The notes: generated by a model from the sequence alone, not told the origin. Positions 24,392 through 34,058 are shown, counted from the stretch's first letter. The stretch is DNA of 64,000 bases from JBNJFY01 sp051747265 (GCA_051747265.1 JBNJFY010000002.1:124001-188000); one strand, 5' to 3'. A program made the numbers and translations.

Positions 24392-25696
24392 TTAGCCGCC
24401 GGTTTTACCGAAGGGTTTCTGAAAGAACTCCACTATTTTCTGCCCAAAATCCTTCACTTTATCCATAAACGTGCCGTTTGAGCCTTGTGCTGAGGAGGCT
24501 CCTCCTTGATCGCTCCCCGCTCCGCCGCCCATCGCCAATGAGTCGGCCACGGCCGCACTATCTCTCAGTTGCGAAACATCCATTGCATTGGGGTTCAGGC
24601 GCTGATTGGCGCGCTTTTCGCGGCTGCGTTGAGCCAGGGCCAGCTTAAATGGGTTTTCCACTGGTTTCACACACCGAAATCCTACGCGCGGCGAGGCTGA
24701 TTTACTGGGACGATAATCGCGCACCCCCACCCCAATAAAAAAGGCATCGGAAGCCCAGGATCCGCCTCGCACGATCTTCCGCGGCTCATTTTGATTCTGA
24801 TATTTGGGGGTGATCAGGTTTTGGGCGGCCTGCTTTAGAATTTTGTATGAGGGAAAGTACGCGTCTTCGCACCATTCGGCTACGTTGCCGGCCATATCGA
24901 AGAGTCGAAAATTGTTGGGCGGAAATGTGCCGGCCGGCGAGGTAATTACAAAGCCGTCTACGGCATGGTTGCCATCGGGAGCGAAGTTGGCCATGTGCAG
25001 TCCGTTATAGGGATCCCGTGAATAGATGCCGTCCCACGGATAGATGCGTCCACTGACCCCGGATCGGGCTGCGTATTCCCATTCGACCTCGGAGGGGAGT
25101 CGTTTGCCCGCCCATTCGGCATAGGCCTTGGCTTGGTGCCAGGTAACACAGGTGACCGGATAATCTTCGTAGGCTTCATCTCGAAAGTATACGCTCCAAG
25201 GCACGCCGATTTCCCGAGTCCAGGCAACGGAATCGGGGAGCATTTCATCTCGTCGTTCGGTGTCTAAGCTGTTTAAGAAGGCTCGATATTGTTTGTTGGT
25301 TACCTCGGTTTGATCCATCCAGTAGGCGTTTACCGTCATTCGAATGCTGCCGGATGGTTGAATCCCCAGGGGGTCTTCGTCGTTGAGTCCCATAATAAAT
25401 TCGCCCCCGGGAATCAGGATCATACGGGTAACATCTCCGTTGGGAAGCGGAAAATTCTGCACCATGTCCCGCCCCAGATAGAATTGGATGCCGGATTGGT
25501 TGTCGATGTCGTAGATGGTGGGGGGCAGTTTGCCGGGTTCTTCGGTGCGGTCTTTGTATTTGGGTTTCACGCGGTGACCGATTAAGCCGATGCGTTCCAG
25601 AAAGGAGCACCCGCTGAGCATAAATCCCAGCAGAACACAGGCTATGAGCCCTTGCGCCGTTTTTAGGCGGTATGTATGTATCCCACTCCTGCTCAT
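24392..25696 (-). CDS. FGE/SUMF1-domain lipoprotein (GldJ/GldK-like)
   Basis: This 434-residue lipoprotein has signal and lipobox LLGFMLSGC. Its central formylglycine-generating-enzyme-type domain contains MILIPGGEFIMG, YWMDQTEVTNKQYRAFL, PVTCVTWHQAKAYAEWAGKRLPSEVEWEYAARSG, DMAGNVAEWCED, RGGSW and PRVGFRC. The C-terminal tail is low-complexity and rich in Gly, Ser, Gln and Lys. In Bacteroidota such lipoproteins include GldJ and GldK/PorK of the gliding and type IX secretion machinery, and the tail and size fit GldJ-like proteins. No other gld or por gene is adjacent, so the specific name is not assigned. It converges with the M28 gene. Confidence 0.8.
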   Translation of the reverse strand: MSRSGIHTYRLKTAQGLIACVLLGFMLSGCSFLERIGLIGHRVKPKYKDRTEEPGKLPPTIYDIDNQSGIQFYLGRDMVQNFPLPNGDVTRMILIPGGEFIMGLNDEDPLGIQPSGSIRMTVNAYWMDQTEVTNKQYRAFLNSLDTERRDEMLPDSVAWTREIGVPWSVYFRDEAYEDYPVTCVTWHQAKAYAEWAGKRLPSEVEWEYAARSGVSGRIYPWDGIYSRDPYNGLHMANFAPDGNHAVDGFVITSPAGTFPPNNFRLFDMAGNVAEWCEDAYFPSYKILKQAAQNLITPKYQNQNEPRKIVRGGSWASDAFFIGVGVRDYRPSKSASPRVGFRCVKPVENPFKLALAQRSREKRANQRLNPNAMDVSQLRDSAAVADSLAMGGGAGSDQGGASSAQGSNGTFMDKVKDFGQKIVEFFQKPFGKTGG

Positions 25697-25914
25697 GCTG
25701 TTAGCGTAACCTGATGCCGTTTAAATCGGCTTTTACTTTCTATATTGGTGACCTTGTTTGTAATATCGTTTTGTGCAGCATCTTCGGTTGGATTCCCTGC
25801 GTGTATATCACCCCTTAGTATAACAAGTATGATGCCAACTACGCAGCTCTGGTTGGGATCCTTAATATTTGCCGGGGATGGTGCTGTGTTTCGCTTGATT
25901 GTATCGTTTTTTTA

Positions 25915-27060
25915 TTGGGCTTTGTGCCTGCTGGTTTTTGAGGGTGACTGGCGGAATGGTGCGACCTCTAGCGAGGTCGGATTTTTCGGCCCTTTTGGGC
26001 CTATAGTAATGTGACCGCTAGCGCGGTCAGGTATTTTATGTTGACGATATTATCGTTTCCTCCGGATGGTGATGAGCATTCAAGATGGGCATAGTTTTAT
26101 GCTAGTTCTGTTATTGGGTTGCTTCTTGGGGGTATTTTTGTCCTCCAAAGGGGAGACCTCCTATTAACACCTTCAGCTTTGGCGCCTATAGTTATGCGGT
26201 TAAGTTTGGAGACTCCAGATGACGAAGTTGTACCATGATCAATCGATTTTTTATTGAGCATGATATTAAGCTAAAGCTAGTTTATTGTTCCAAGCTGCAA
26301 GCTGGAAACTGTTAAGGCTGTCTTTCGCTTAATTGTATCGGGGGGGGTTGGGTTCTGTGGCTGCTGGTTTTTGGGGATGACTGGCGGAATGGTGCGACCT
26401 CTAGCGAGGTCGGATTTTTCGGCCCTTTCGGGCCTATAGTAATGTGACCGCTAGCGCGGTCAGGTATTGGTGCTGGACAAATAATTGTTTCCTCTGGATG
26501 GTAATGGGGAATCATAATGGGCATGGTTTGTTGCTGGCTTTTCCTATTGGGTTGCTTCTTGGGGGCATTTTTGTCCTCCCCCTGCTTCCGCCTCCAAAGG
26601 GGAAACTGACCTATCCACATGTCGAGCATTATCCTGAACTGATCTTGTTTTGCGGAAATTCACCCCTAATGAGGTCGGGTTTCATCGGCCCTTTCGGGCC
26701 TGTAGTAATGTGACCGCTAGCGCGGTCAGGTATTTTATGTTGACGATATTATCGTTTCCTCCGGATGGTAATAGGGAATCATAATGGGCATGAGTTGATG
26801 CTGCGTTTCTGCTATTGGGTTGCTTCTTGGGGGCATTTTTGTCCTCCCCCTGCTTCCGCCTCCAAAGGAGGAACTGACCTATCCACATGTCGAGCATTAT
26901 CCTGAACTGATCTTGTTTTGCGGAAATTCGACCCCTAATGAGGTCGGGTTTTATCGACTACCACACTTTCTGGCATGGGGAATCTGGACCGTGAAGCGGT
27001 CCAACACGAATAGCCCCAAACCATTGGGGCGTTTCCCAACCCTGAAGGGGTTGAACCCAC
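25915..27060. repeat. Non-coding array of compact hairpins in degenerate tandem copies
   Basis: About 1.1 kb without a credible gene. GACCTC-TAGC-GAGGTC occurs at 25963-25978 and 26396-26411. GACCGC-TAGC-GCGGTC occurs at 26013-26028, 26446-26461 and 26712-26727. GGCCC...GGGCC occurs at 25988-26001, 26421-26434 and 26687-26700. These sit inside longer similar units that also share TTGGGTTGCTTCTTGGGG (near 26115, 26552 and 26817) and a block around CCGCCTCCAAAGG...CCACATGTCGAGC (26588 and 26858). The right end has GCCCCAA-ACCA-TTGGGGC (27013-27030) and CAACCC-TGAA-GGGGTTG (27037-27053). The remaining DNA from 25697 to 25914 and from 27061 to 27183 shows nothing recognisable. Confidence 0.85.
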
Positions 27061-27183
27061 ACGGTTAAATCTTCAGCCGGCCTTTTAATATGTGTGATAT
27101 ATGTGTAAATTTTATCATAGCATTTCTTCTCTCCCGGTGAAAACAAATTCGGAGAGACCAATCAAGGCGGTTTCACTTAGCGT

Positions 27184-28515
27184 ATGATTCACCAGTTGAA
27201 TCCATATGACCTTCAGCGCAATGTCCATCGGATCACCCTGTACAACACGGTGGCCGCGGATCAGCAGCATACCAGCCGGCGCAAGCGCCTGTATGTGCAT
27301 TTGGACATGAACTGCTTCTATGCCCAGGTAGAGCAGCAATCCTACGATCTGCACGGCATGCCCCTGGTTATCGGGGGCTGGCGACGTCCCAATGGCATTC
27401 CACGGGGCATCTGCGCCACCAGCAGTTACGAAGCGCGCGAGCTGGGCATCAAAACGGCCATGAGCGCCTACGAAGCCCAGCAAATTTGTCCACAAGTGCT
27501 GTTCTTGCAGGTTCATTATGAAAAATATCAAGCCATCTCCCGGGAAATCAGCGAGATCCTGCACAACTTCAGTCCGGATATCGAATCCTACTCCATGGAC
27601 GAATATTTCCTGGATATCACCTTCGCGGTGAACCGCACCCGCGCCGAGATCGAAGACATCGGGCGACGCCTTAAAAACGCCCTCTATCGGGAAACCCAGC
27701 TGGTCGCCTCAGTGGGCATCTCCTACTCCAAAACCTACGCCAAGCTGGCCTCCGACCTGCACAAACCCAACGGGCTCACCCTGATTCTCACCGAAGGCGA
27801 CGCCGCCCGGCATATCTACAACTTAGATCTGGATGAGGTGTGGGGCATCGGGAAACGCCGCTACGAAAAATTACGCCAGCGCGGCCTGCACACCATCCAA
27901 GACGCCATTGATCGGGGCGTGGGGGCCTTCCAGGATCTGTTTGGCGACTACTTCGGCAAGATGCTCTTCGAGACAGTCAGCGGACAGGATCGGGCCAAAG
28001 TGCTGGATAACACCAACCACGTACCCAAGGAGGTTTCCTACATGCACACCTTCTCCGACTGGACCGACGATCCCGAGCGCGTGCGCGGTGAAATCACCAA
28101 GGCCGTATGGCAACTCTGCTACCGTATGCGGGGCTACGATCGCAAAGCGCGCATGTACTCCTGCCATATCCGGTTCCAGGATGTGACGTGGAAGGGTGTG
28201 TCGGTGACCTTCGGCACGGAGGGGTTTACCAATCTGGATGAGTATGTGCTGGAAGCTTGTCTGGCTAAAGCTATGCCATTGGTTAAACGCTACCTCAGGG
28301 AGGATCACAAAATTCGCGGAGTGGGCCTGCACACCATCGAGCTGACCGAAACCAAGCAACTGGAACTGTTTTTCAGTGAAGACGAAAAACTAAGCCGCCT
28401 GCACTACGCCACCGACAAAATCAACAATCACTACGGGCTGGATACCATTCTACCCACCTCGCTCAAGTACGATGTACCCGGCAAAACCCACTTCCTGAAT
28501 CGCAGCGCCGGGTGA
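27184..28515 (+). CDS. dinB: Y-family DNA polymerase (DinB/Pol IV-like)
   Basis: This 443-residue translesion polymerase has catalytic acidic residues in HLDMNCFYAQVE (D41) and SYSMDEYFLDIT (D139, E140). ASVGISYSKTYAKLASDLHKPNG, the helix-hairpin-helix VWGIGKRRYEKLRQRGLHTIQD and a little-finger domain follow. A beta-clamp-binding pentapeptide QLELF lies near residue 392, ahead of a further tail. The first about 33 residues before the palm are longer than usual for DinB, so a later start is possible, although no better ATG lies before the catalytic motif. There is no LexA-like box that I can point to. Confidence 0.92.
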   Translation: MIHQLNPYDLQRNVHRITLYNTVAADQQHTSRRKRLYVHLDMNCFYAQVEQQSYDLHGMPLVIGGWRRPNGIPRGICATSSYEARELGIKTAMSAYEAQQICPQVLFLQVHYEKYQAISREISEILHNFSPDIESYSMDEYFLDITFAVNRTRAEIEDIGRRLKNALYRETQLVASVGISYSKTYAKLASDLHKPNGLTLILTEGDAARHIYNLDLDEVWGIGKRRYEKLRQRGLHTIQDAIDRGVGAFQDLFGDYFGKMLFETVSGQDRAKVLDNTNHVPKEVSYMHTFSDWTDDPERVRGEITKAVWQLCYRMRGYDRKARMYSCHIRFQDVTWKGVSVTFGTEGFTNLDEYVLEACLAKAMPLVKRYLREDHKIRGVGLHTIELTETKQLELFFSEDEKLSRLHYATDKINNHYGLDTILPTSLKYDVPGKTHFLNRSAG

Positions 28516-28521
28516 GACTGA

Positions 28522-29523
28522 TCAGAACCGGTAGGTAAGCCGCAGGGTCAAAAACCGATGCGGTTGGCCAGCCACCACTTCTCGACTCAATCGATTGAGG
28601 AGCATATTGAAATCCATCCGGGCGCGACTAAATCCAAAACCGTATTGCTCGTGCCGCACCCACGGCTCGGCCTGTTCGGTATGCGGGCTGGGGGTACCGA
28701 TAAAATTACCCTCAATCAGTGAATTATAAATCACATATTCATACTGTAATCCAGCCAACAGATAGATCTCCCGCATGGGTTGCCCCGAAAAAACGTCGCC
28801 GGACAAATTAGCACCACTATAATCACTCTCAAAAAGCGAACGTAATCGCCCGAGCCGTATGGTGCCACCCGGACGCACATAATTGCGAATAGTGCCAAAT
28901 TTGGCCACCGGTTCGACAATCAATTGGGCATTAGGATGATCCCAAAGCGCAAAGGCATAATGAAGCTCCAGGTTCACCGCCGGAGTATTTCGAATCTGAT
29001 ACTTCCAGCCCTGGGGCAAGTCGTAGTGCAGTTTATCGTGCATAAAGGTTTGAACTTCCTCGGCTCGGGCCGCCGGGCCCACCACCCCCAGATCAAAATT
29101 GGTACTCAGCCAGTGGCGTTGCCCATAAAACAGATCCAACCCGCCCTCAAACAAAATCCAGCCCGCGTACGGGCGGTCAAACTCAATGGGATTGGCATCA
29201 TCATAGCTGCTGGGGGTATAGATCCGGTGGGCTATTCCAATATGGCTGATCAGGGCTCGCAAACGATGCTCTGAGGTCTGAAAAAAACGAAAAAGGCCAC
29301 TGCTATCCGGCAGCGAGGTGCGCAACGCCACAGACAATCCACTGGTGTAGTAATCGTCGATCTGGGGGATGGTAAAGGAATCATTATCAAAATGCAGATC
29401 CAGCGCGTGCGAGTAGATCTCCCCCGATTGCGCCCTTGCTTCGTTTCCTCCCCCCGCTATCATACCTCCGGCGATCAAGCCCAACAGCAAACCGCAAAAA
29501 ACGAGGTATTTAGGTAAGCTCAC
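28522..29523 (-). CDS. LpxR-type lipid A deacylase family outer-membrane protein (DUF2219)
   Basis: This 333-residue protein has an N-terminal signal segment (YLVFCGLLLGLIAGGMIAG) and a 12-strand-barrel pattern. LpxR/DUF2219 marks are LHFDNDSF with the Asn-Asp pair, DDYYTSGLSVAL, and FDRPYAGWILFEGG. The protein ends in an aromatic residue (LRLTYRF), as outer-membrane barrels do. LpxR removes the 3'-acyloxyacyl chain from lipid A at the outer membrane. The same activity here is an inference from the family. The gene lies tail to tail with dinB. Confidence 0.85.
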   Translation of the reverse strand: MSLPKYLVFCGLLLGLIAGGMIAGGGNEARAQSGEIYSHALDLHFDNDSFTIPQIDDYYTSGLSVALRTSLPDSSGLFRFFQTSEHRLRALISHIGIAHRIYTPSSYDDANPIEFDRPYAGWILFEGGLDLFYGQRHWLSTNFDLGVVGPAARAEEVQTFMHDKLHYDLPQGWKYQIRNTPAVNLELHYAFALWDHPNAQLIVEPVAKFGTIRNYVRPGGTIRLGRLRSLFESDYSGANLSGDVFSGQPMREIYLLAGLQYEYVIYNSLIEGNFIGTPSPHTEQAEPWVRHEQYGFGFSRARMDFNMLLNRLSREVVAGQPHRFLTLRLTYRF

Positions 29524-29641
29524 AATTATAGCCTTCTAGTGATTGCCGGCGCAATTTTCGGAATAAGAATAAGGGGAAGAGGATGCACACCAAATCAATT
29601 GTAGCAAGTTCTACTCCCCCCCTCGAAATACCTGAGCGCTC

Positions 29642-29665
29642 GAGCGATGTTCCCTAACATCGCTC
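29642..29665. terminator. Perfect hairpin downstream of csaA (possible terminator)
   Basis: GAGCGATGTT (29642-29651) pairs perfectly with AACATCGCTC (29656-29665) over a 4-nt loop. It lies just past the csaA stop on the minus strand. No T-run follows, so termination by this hairpin alone is uncertain. Confidence 0.4.
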
Positions 29666-29684
29666 AAATTAACAATAGAATTTA

Positions 29685-30026
29685 TTAACCCAACCGAGTG
29701 CCATTGGGCAAGGGTTCGTCGGGCACAGCCAAGATTACGGTTTCGTCCGTATCATACACCCCGGTAATCAGGCATTCCGACATAAACGGGCCGATCTGCT
29801 TGGGGGGAAAATTTACCACCCCCAGAATCTGTTTACCTTTCAGCTGGGTTAAATCGTAACGATCAGTAATCTGAGCACTGGATTTCAAAACTCCGATCTC
29901 TTCGCCAAAATCTACCCATACTTTATAGGCCGGATTACGTGCCTCCGGAAATTCCTCGGCCCGAATAATGGTCCCCACGCGGATATCAATTTTCTGGAAG
30001 TCACTCCAGGAAATTTCGTTACTCAT
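29685..30026 (-). CDS. csaA: CsaA-type tRNA-binding-domain protein
   Basis: This 113-residue protein is a single EMAP/tRNA-binding (OB-fold) domain: FQKIDIRVGTIIRAEEFPEARNPAYKVWVDFGEEIGVLKSSAQIT, then GKQILGVVNFPPKQIGPFMSECLITGVYD and the closing PLPNGTRLG. This matches CsaA along its full length; CsaA is described as a secretion-related chaperone and binds tRNA-like RNA. It follows the zinc-ribbon and polX genes on the same strand with short gaps, so these are probably co-transcribed. Confidence 0.95.
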   Translation of the reverse strand: MSNEISWSDFQKIDIRVGTIIRAEEFPEARNPAYKVWVDFGEEIGVLKSSAQITDRYDLTQLKGKQILGVVNFPPKQIGPFMSECLITGVYDTDETVILAVPDEPLPNGTRLG

Positions 30027-30047
30027 AATTGATGTGTGATTTCAGGT

Positions 30048-30257
30048 TTATTGAGACAGAAAGTCAAAAATATTGCCCAGCATACCGCTCTCTTCTTTAT
30101 ACAGTTCGGTATATCGACATTTCTCACAGGTGACCGCGGTAAATTTTTTGTTCTGCACATCAAATAGCTTAGCCAAAATGCCACCAGTCGCTTGCATTTC
30201 ATCGGTTTCATAGGTTCGATTGCCACACTTGGGACAGGTCCAATTTTGTTGCGTCAT
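30048..30257 (-). CDS. Zinc-ribbon nucleic-acid-binding protein (zinc_ribbon_13/DUF2082-like)
   Basis: This 69-residue protein has two zinc knuckles, CPKCGNRTYET and CEKCRYTELYK, separated by the conserved GGILAKLFDVQNKKFTAVT. This matches the small predicted nucleic-acid-binding Zn-ribbon family PF09855. It lies between csaA and polX on the same strand. Its target is not known. Confidence 0.85.
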   Translation of the reverse strand: MTQQNWTCPKCGNRTYETDEMQATGGILAKLFDVQNKKFTAVTCEKCRYTELYKEESGMLGNIFDFLSQ

Positions 30258-30324
30258 AGTAATAGAGATTGATTAGAGGGTATCAATAATAAGCTGTGGC
30301 TGGACGGATCGGGCCGAGCATTAG

Positions 30325-32082
30325 TTACTCCGCAAACCAAGCGGCCACTTCGTCGGCAGATTTGGTATTCAGGATACGATCTGGTCCGAATTTCCCCTTT
30401 CGGGCAATTTTCACCCCGTACTTGATAAAATCAATGCTATCCGTGGTATGGGCATCCGGGCATATCGCGCTCATCAGTCCTTCGGTTCGGGCCTTGTTGC
30501 CGTGTCTCCAATCCAGATCCAAACGCATGGGATTGGCGTTAATCTCAATGGCGGTATTATGTTGGGCGGCATGCTCAATCAGGGCGTTCATATCCAGCTT
30601 GGACTCTTCGCGCTTGAGCAGCAATCGCCCGGTCGGGTGCCCCACAATTCGGGTGGCCGGATGTTCGATGGCGCATAGAAAGCGCTGGGTCATCTTCTCC
30701 GGATCCATATTGAGCCCGCTATGCACGCTGGCAATCACAAAATCGAACTGTTCCAACAGTTGATCATCGTAATCCAGGGATCCATCGGATAGGATATCAC
30801 TCTCTATTCCTTTAAAAATGCGGAAGTCGATCTCCTGCTCCTGAAATTTTTCATTTAGCGCGTCGATCTCTGCCCACTGCTTTTTCACTTCATCCGGGGA
30901 GAGCCCACCAGCGTAGGCGGCAGTCTGTGAGTGGTCGGTTAAGCCAAGATATTTATATCCACGATCGATGCACGCCTGAGCCATCTCTTTAATGCTGTAT
31001 TTCCCATCACTGTACGTGCTGTGCGCGTGTAACACTCCCTGAATGTCATCCTCGGTGACCAGCTCCATCTGGGCATGTTCTTCAAACCAATCCACTTCCC
31101 CGCGATCTTCACGCAGCTCCGGAGGAATCCAATTCAGATCCAATTGTTGATAAATATCTTCCTCCGAGCTATAGTCTACCGGAGCTGAAAAATTGGTATT
31201 GCCCGCATCATCCAGCTTAAAGAGCCCATATTCATTCAACGACATGCCTCGTTCTCGGGCACGTTGGCGCAATACTACATTATGCTCCTTGCTTCCCGTA
31301 AAGTACATCAACGCGGCGGGAAATTGTTCGGGCTTCACGATACGCAAATCCACCTGACGACCTTCCGAAGTGCGAATGGAGCTCTTGGTATCGCCTCTGC
31401 CCAGGATATCGGTGACCATCTCGTGTTCCGTGAAGGCATCAAACAAGCTCTCCGCATATTCCTGTTCGGCGCCAATCAGAATATCAATATCGCCGATGGT
31501 TTCCCTGGATCGACGCAAAGAACCGGCCACTTCCAACGCCTCGATCCCATCCAGTCCGTTGAGCCGATCCACCATAGTCTCAGCAATTTCAGTGGCTTCA
31601 TCCAATCGGCATCGCTGACCAAACTGTTGCATCCATTCGATGGATTTGACGATTTTTTCCGCTGTTTTTTTGCCCAACCCTTTGAGTTCGGCCACGGATC
31701 CATCCTCGCAGGCTTTCTTCAGCTCCGATATTTCCGAGATGCCCAGCTCATTGTGAATTTTAAAAATATTCTTGGGTCCCAATCCGGGGATATCCAACCA
31801 ATCGATCAGTCCGGCGGGAACGCGTTCTTTCAGTGATTCTAATACCGGTATGGTTCCTTCCCGGGCATAGTGATAAATGTCATTGGCGATACTGTCTCCA
31901 ATACCTTTGATATCGGTCAGCCGCTCCTCCTCGATATACGTATTGATATCTTTTTCCAATCCCTCGATGGTTTGAGCGGCGCGATCAAACGCAATAGCCC
32001 GAAATCGATTCTCTCCGGCTAGCTGCATCAGCATGAAGATCTCTCGTAATTTATCTGCTACATCGGCATTGGTGATAGGCAT
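30325..32082 (-). CDS. polX: DNA polymerase X with PHP phosphoesterase domain
   Basis: This 585-residue protein has an N-terminal helix-hairpin-helix region (IKGIGDSIANDIYHY, IPGLGPKNIFKIHNELG, LKGLGKKTAEKIV). The X-family nucleotidyltransferase palm follows with the catalytic Asp pair in IGDIDILIG and the third Asp in RQVDLRIV. The C-terminal PHP domain (GVLHAHSTYSDGKYSIKEMAQACIDRGYKYLGLTDHS; ASVHSGLN; IEINANPMRLD) carries the metal-binding His and Asp residues. The domain order and length are those of bacterial PolX, which fills gaps in base-excision repair and has 3'-5' exonuclease activity from PHP. Confidence 0.96.
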   Translation of the reverse strand: MPITNADVADKLREIFMLMQLAGENRFRAIAFDRAAQTIEGLEKDINTYIEEERLTDIKGIGDSIANDIYHYAREGTIPVLESLKERVPAGLIDWLDIPGLGPKNIFKIHNELGISEISELKKACEDGSVAELKGLGKKTAEKIVKSIEWMQQFGQRCRLDEATEIAETMVDRLNGLDGIEALEVAGSLRRSRETIGDIDILIGAEQEYAESLFDAFTEHEMVTDILGRGDTKSSIRTSEGRQVDLRIVKPEQFPAALMYFTGSKEHNVVLRQRARERGMSLNEYGLFKLDDAGNTNFSAPVDYSSEEDIYQQLDLNWIPPELREDRGEVDWFEEHAQMELVTEDDIQGVLHAHSTYSDGKYSIKEMAQACIDRGYKYLGLTDHSQTAAYAGGLSPDEVKKQWAEIDALNEKFQEQEIDFRIFKGIESDILSDGSLDYDDQLLEQFDFVIASVHSGLNMDPEKMTQRFLCAIEHPATRIVGHPTGRLLLKREESKLDMNALIEHAAQHNTAIEINANPMRLDLDWRHGNKARTEGLMSAICPDAHTTDSIDFIKYGVKIARKGKFGPDRILNTKSADEVAAWFAE

Positions 32083-32165
32083 AAAAAGGGTTTCTTATCG
32101 GATTAAGTTTCAATTGCACATGCAGTATAATCGGAACCGTTAACAAGTTCTAGGTGCCGAAATAT

Positions 32166-32199
32166 AAAAAAGGCATCAGAGGTTCACCTGATGCCTTTT
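32166..32199 (-). terminator. Intrinsic terminator upstream of polX (bidirectional shape)
   Basis: GGCATCAG (32172-32179) pairs with CTGATGCC (32188-32195), flanked by A-run and T-run on the two sides. It ends the minus-strand gene that stops at 32224 and insulates polX. Confidence 0.85.
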
Positions 32200-32223
32200 C
32201 AAGATAAGTAAAATGTGGGGCGA

Positions 32224-32949
32224 TCAGTTCCCGTTGGTCTGCCAGGTATCGGAAAGATCACGCAAGTCTTTGCGCTTATCTGTCAACCAGATAACTTCTT
32301 CAAACCCATACAGCTCTAACTGAATACTGGCCAACTGAATAGCCTCCTGTTCGTCAATGCTCTTTTGCTTGCGAGATACGGAAGCGAACTTGGGCATTTC
32401 CACATCAAAGCCCTGATTTTCAACCTCCATCCCATAATTAGACATCCGAACCCCCTTAATATTAGGTCGCCTAGACGGTTGCCCTTGTACAACCAATCTA
32501 TGCTGATATTGTCGATCCATCATCTTGAAGCGACGAATAAAGAAAACGGGAATCCACTCACCGGAATCCAGTTGGGCGTATCCAAAGCGGTAATATTCAC
32601 TCTCTTTGGCGGCCACATACGATTTCACCTTCTCATGCCAGCTGGATTCCTCTGAAGGGGCCTTGTTTTTCTTCCAAAACATAAGTTTCTGAAAAAAGCT
32701 CTCCCCATCGTCGTCTTCTTCAGCTTGTTTCTGCTTATTCTTTTTGTTCTCGGTTTCAGCCTGGCCCGGTTCGGTGGTTTCTTCAGTCTCGGGGGCAGTT
32801 TGTTCCGCTGCCGTGGTATCCGATTCCGCTTGCTGAGCCATGGACAACGAAGGGGAAACCAGAATAAGAATCAACATCAGGCCCAACACGCCCAATCCTG
32901 AAAAGATGCTATGTATAGAAAAACGATCGAGTAAACTCATCTTGCTCAT
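32224..32949 (-). CDS. Exported hypothetical protein with acidic low-complexity linker
   Basis: This 241-residue protein has a signal peptide (LGVLGLMLILILVSPSLSMAQQ). A Glu/Thr/Gln-rich linker follows (residues about 45-85), then a globular part with YYRFGYAQLDSGEWIPVFFIRRFKMM, QGQPSRRPNIKGVRMSNYGMEV and a helical end. I do not recognise the family. It is a single-gene unit divergent from dapA. Confidence 0.65.
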   Translation of the reverse strand: MSKMSLLDRFSIHSIFSGLGVLGLMLILILVSPSLSMAQQAESDTTAAEQTAPETEETTEPGQAETENKKNKQKQAEEDDDGESFFQKLMFWKKNKAPSEESSWHEKVKSYVAAKESEYYRFGYAQLDSGEWIPVFFIRRFKMMDRQYQHRLVVQGQPSRRPNIKGVRMSNYGMEVENQGFDVEMPKFASVSRKQKSIDEQEAIQLASIQLELYGFEEVIWLTDKRKDLRDLSDTWQTNGN

Positions 32950-33137
32950 TATTGATCAGACTAACATTATATCGCCGGTTCATCCAGCGAATGAGTCTAT
33001 TTGGTAGTGTACCGTGTAAAAATAGTTCCTGCTTCTCAATGATGCAGACGCGCCGGGCAGATCTTTTGTCACCTTTGCATCTTCATTGATTATATTGCCC
33101 ACAAAATAATACAATTTACATCAAAAACAGGAACGCC

Positions 33138-34058
33138 ATGCGCGATACGACTGATTTGACTTTCCGTGGGTTATATACTGCGATAGTTACACCATTCAAA
33201 GATGATGCCGAACGTAGTATAGATAAAGATGCCTATCGGCGACATTTGGAATTTCAAATTAAAGGCGAAGTAGACGGCATTGTGGTTTGCGGAACCACCG
33301 GCGAAAGTCCCACGTTTTCCGATCAAGAGTTTGAATACTTGGTAAAAACAGCGGTGGAAGTAGCCGACGGGAACGTACAAATCATTGCCGGATCCGGATC
33401 CAACGCCACCAACAAGTCTATTAAACGTTCTCAAATAGCCGAACAGGCCGGAGCCGATGGCTTATTGATCGTGGGCCCTTATTATAACAAACCTACCCAA
33501 GACGGCTTGATCCGACACTATACAAAAATTGCTGATTCGGTGGAGGTCCCATTGGTAGTTTATAATGTCCCCGGACGAACGGCGGTCAACATCAAACCGA
33601 CCACCCTTGCCCACATGGCTGAGCACCCCAACATCGTCGCCGTCAAAGAGGCCAGTGGGGATATGAATCAGATTTTGGAAGTACTGGCCAGTGTTCCCCA
33701 GGATTTTGCGGTGCTCTCCGGTGATGACGCACTTACCCTGCCGCTGATTGCGGCTGGTGGGGACGGAGTCGTTTCGGTCGCCTCTAACATTGTTCCCATT
33801 CACATGAGCGCCTATGTGGAGCACTGCCTGGAAGACCGCATGGAGCACGCCCGAGAGTCGCATTACAAGTTACTCCCCTTGATGAAGGCAAATTTCTGGG
33901 AAAGCAACCCCATTCCGGTGAAGAGCGCTCTGGCCATGAAGAAACGCATGGATGATATCTTCCGCTTGCCACTGGTTCCCCTGAGTGAAGCCTACCGCGA
34001 ACCGATGATGGAGATCCTGGAGGATCTGCAGTGGGATGAAGGCTACGCTCATCTTTGA
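33138..34058 (+). CDS. dapA: 4-hydroxy-tetrahydrodipicolinate synthase
   Basis: This 306-residue class I aldolase condenses pyruvate with aspartate semialdehyde in lysine and diaminopimelate synthesis. The motifs are GLYTAIVTPF, CGTTGESPTF, IAGSGSNATNKSI, GPYYNKPTQDGLIRHY, VYNVPGRT (catalytic Tyr) and VAVKEASGD with the Schiff-base Lys at about 170. The C-terminal NPIPVKSAL region is also present. Full family length. A small exported SnoaL-like gene follows on the same strand, but no other dap gene is adjacent. Confidence 0.96.
   Translation: MRDTTDLTFRGLYTAIVTPFKDDAERSIDKDAYRRHLEFQIKGEVDGIVVCGTTGESPTFSDQEFEYLVKTAVEVADGNVQIIAGSGSNATNKSIKRSQIAEQAGADGLLIVGPYYNKPTQDGLIRHYTKIADSVEVPLVVYNVPGRTAVNIKPTTLAHMAEHPNIVAVKEASGDMNQILEVLASVPQDFAVLSGDDALTLPLIAAGGDGVVSVASNIVPIHMSAYVEHCLEDRMEHARESHYKLLPLMKANFWESNPIPVKSALAMKKRMDDIFRLPLVPLSEAYREPMMEILEDLQWDEGYAHL

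Noticed and set aside
26312..26897. Two minus-strand frames encoding near-identical N-termini (MLDMWIGQF...WRRKQGEDKN)
   Set aside because: The likeness comes from the underlying tandem DNA repeat; the frames end differently, have no family match and lie within the hairpin array.
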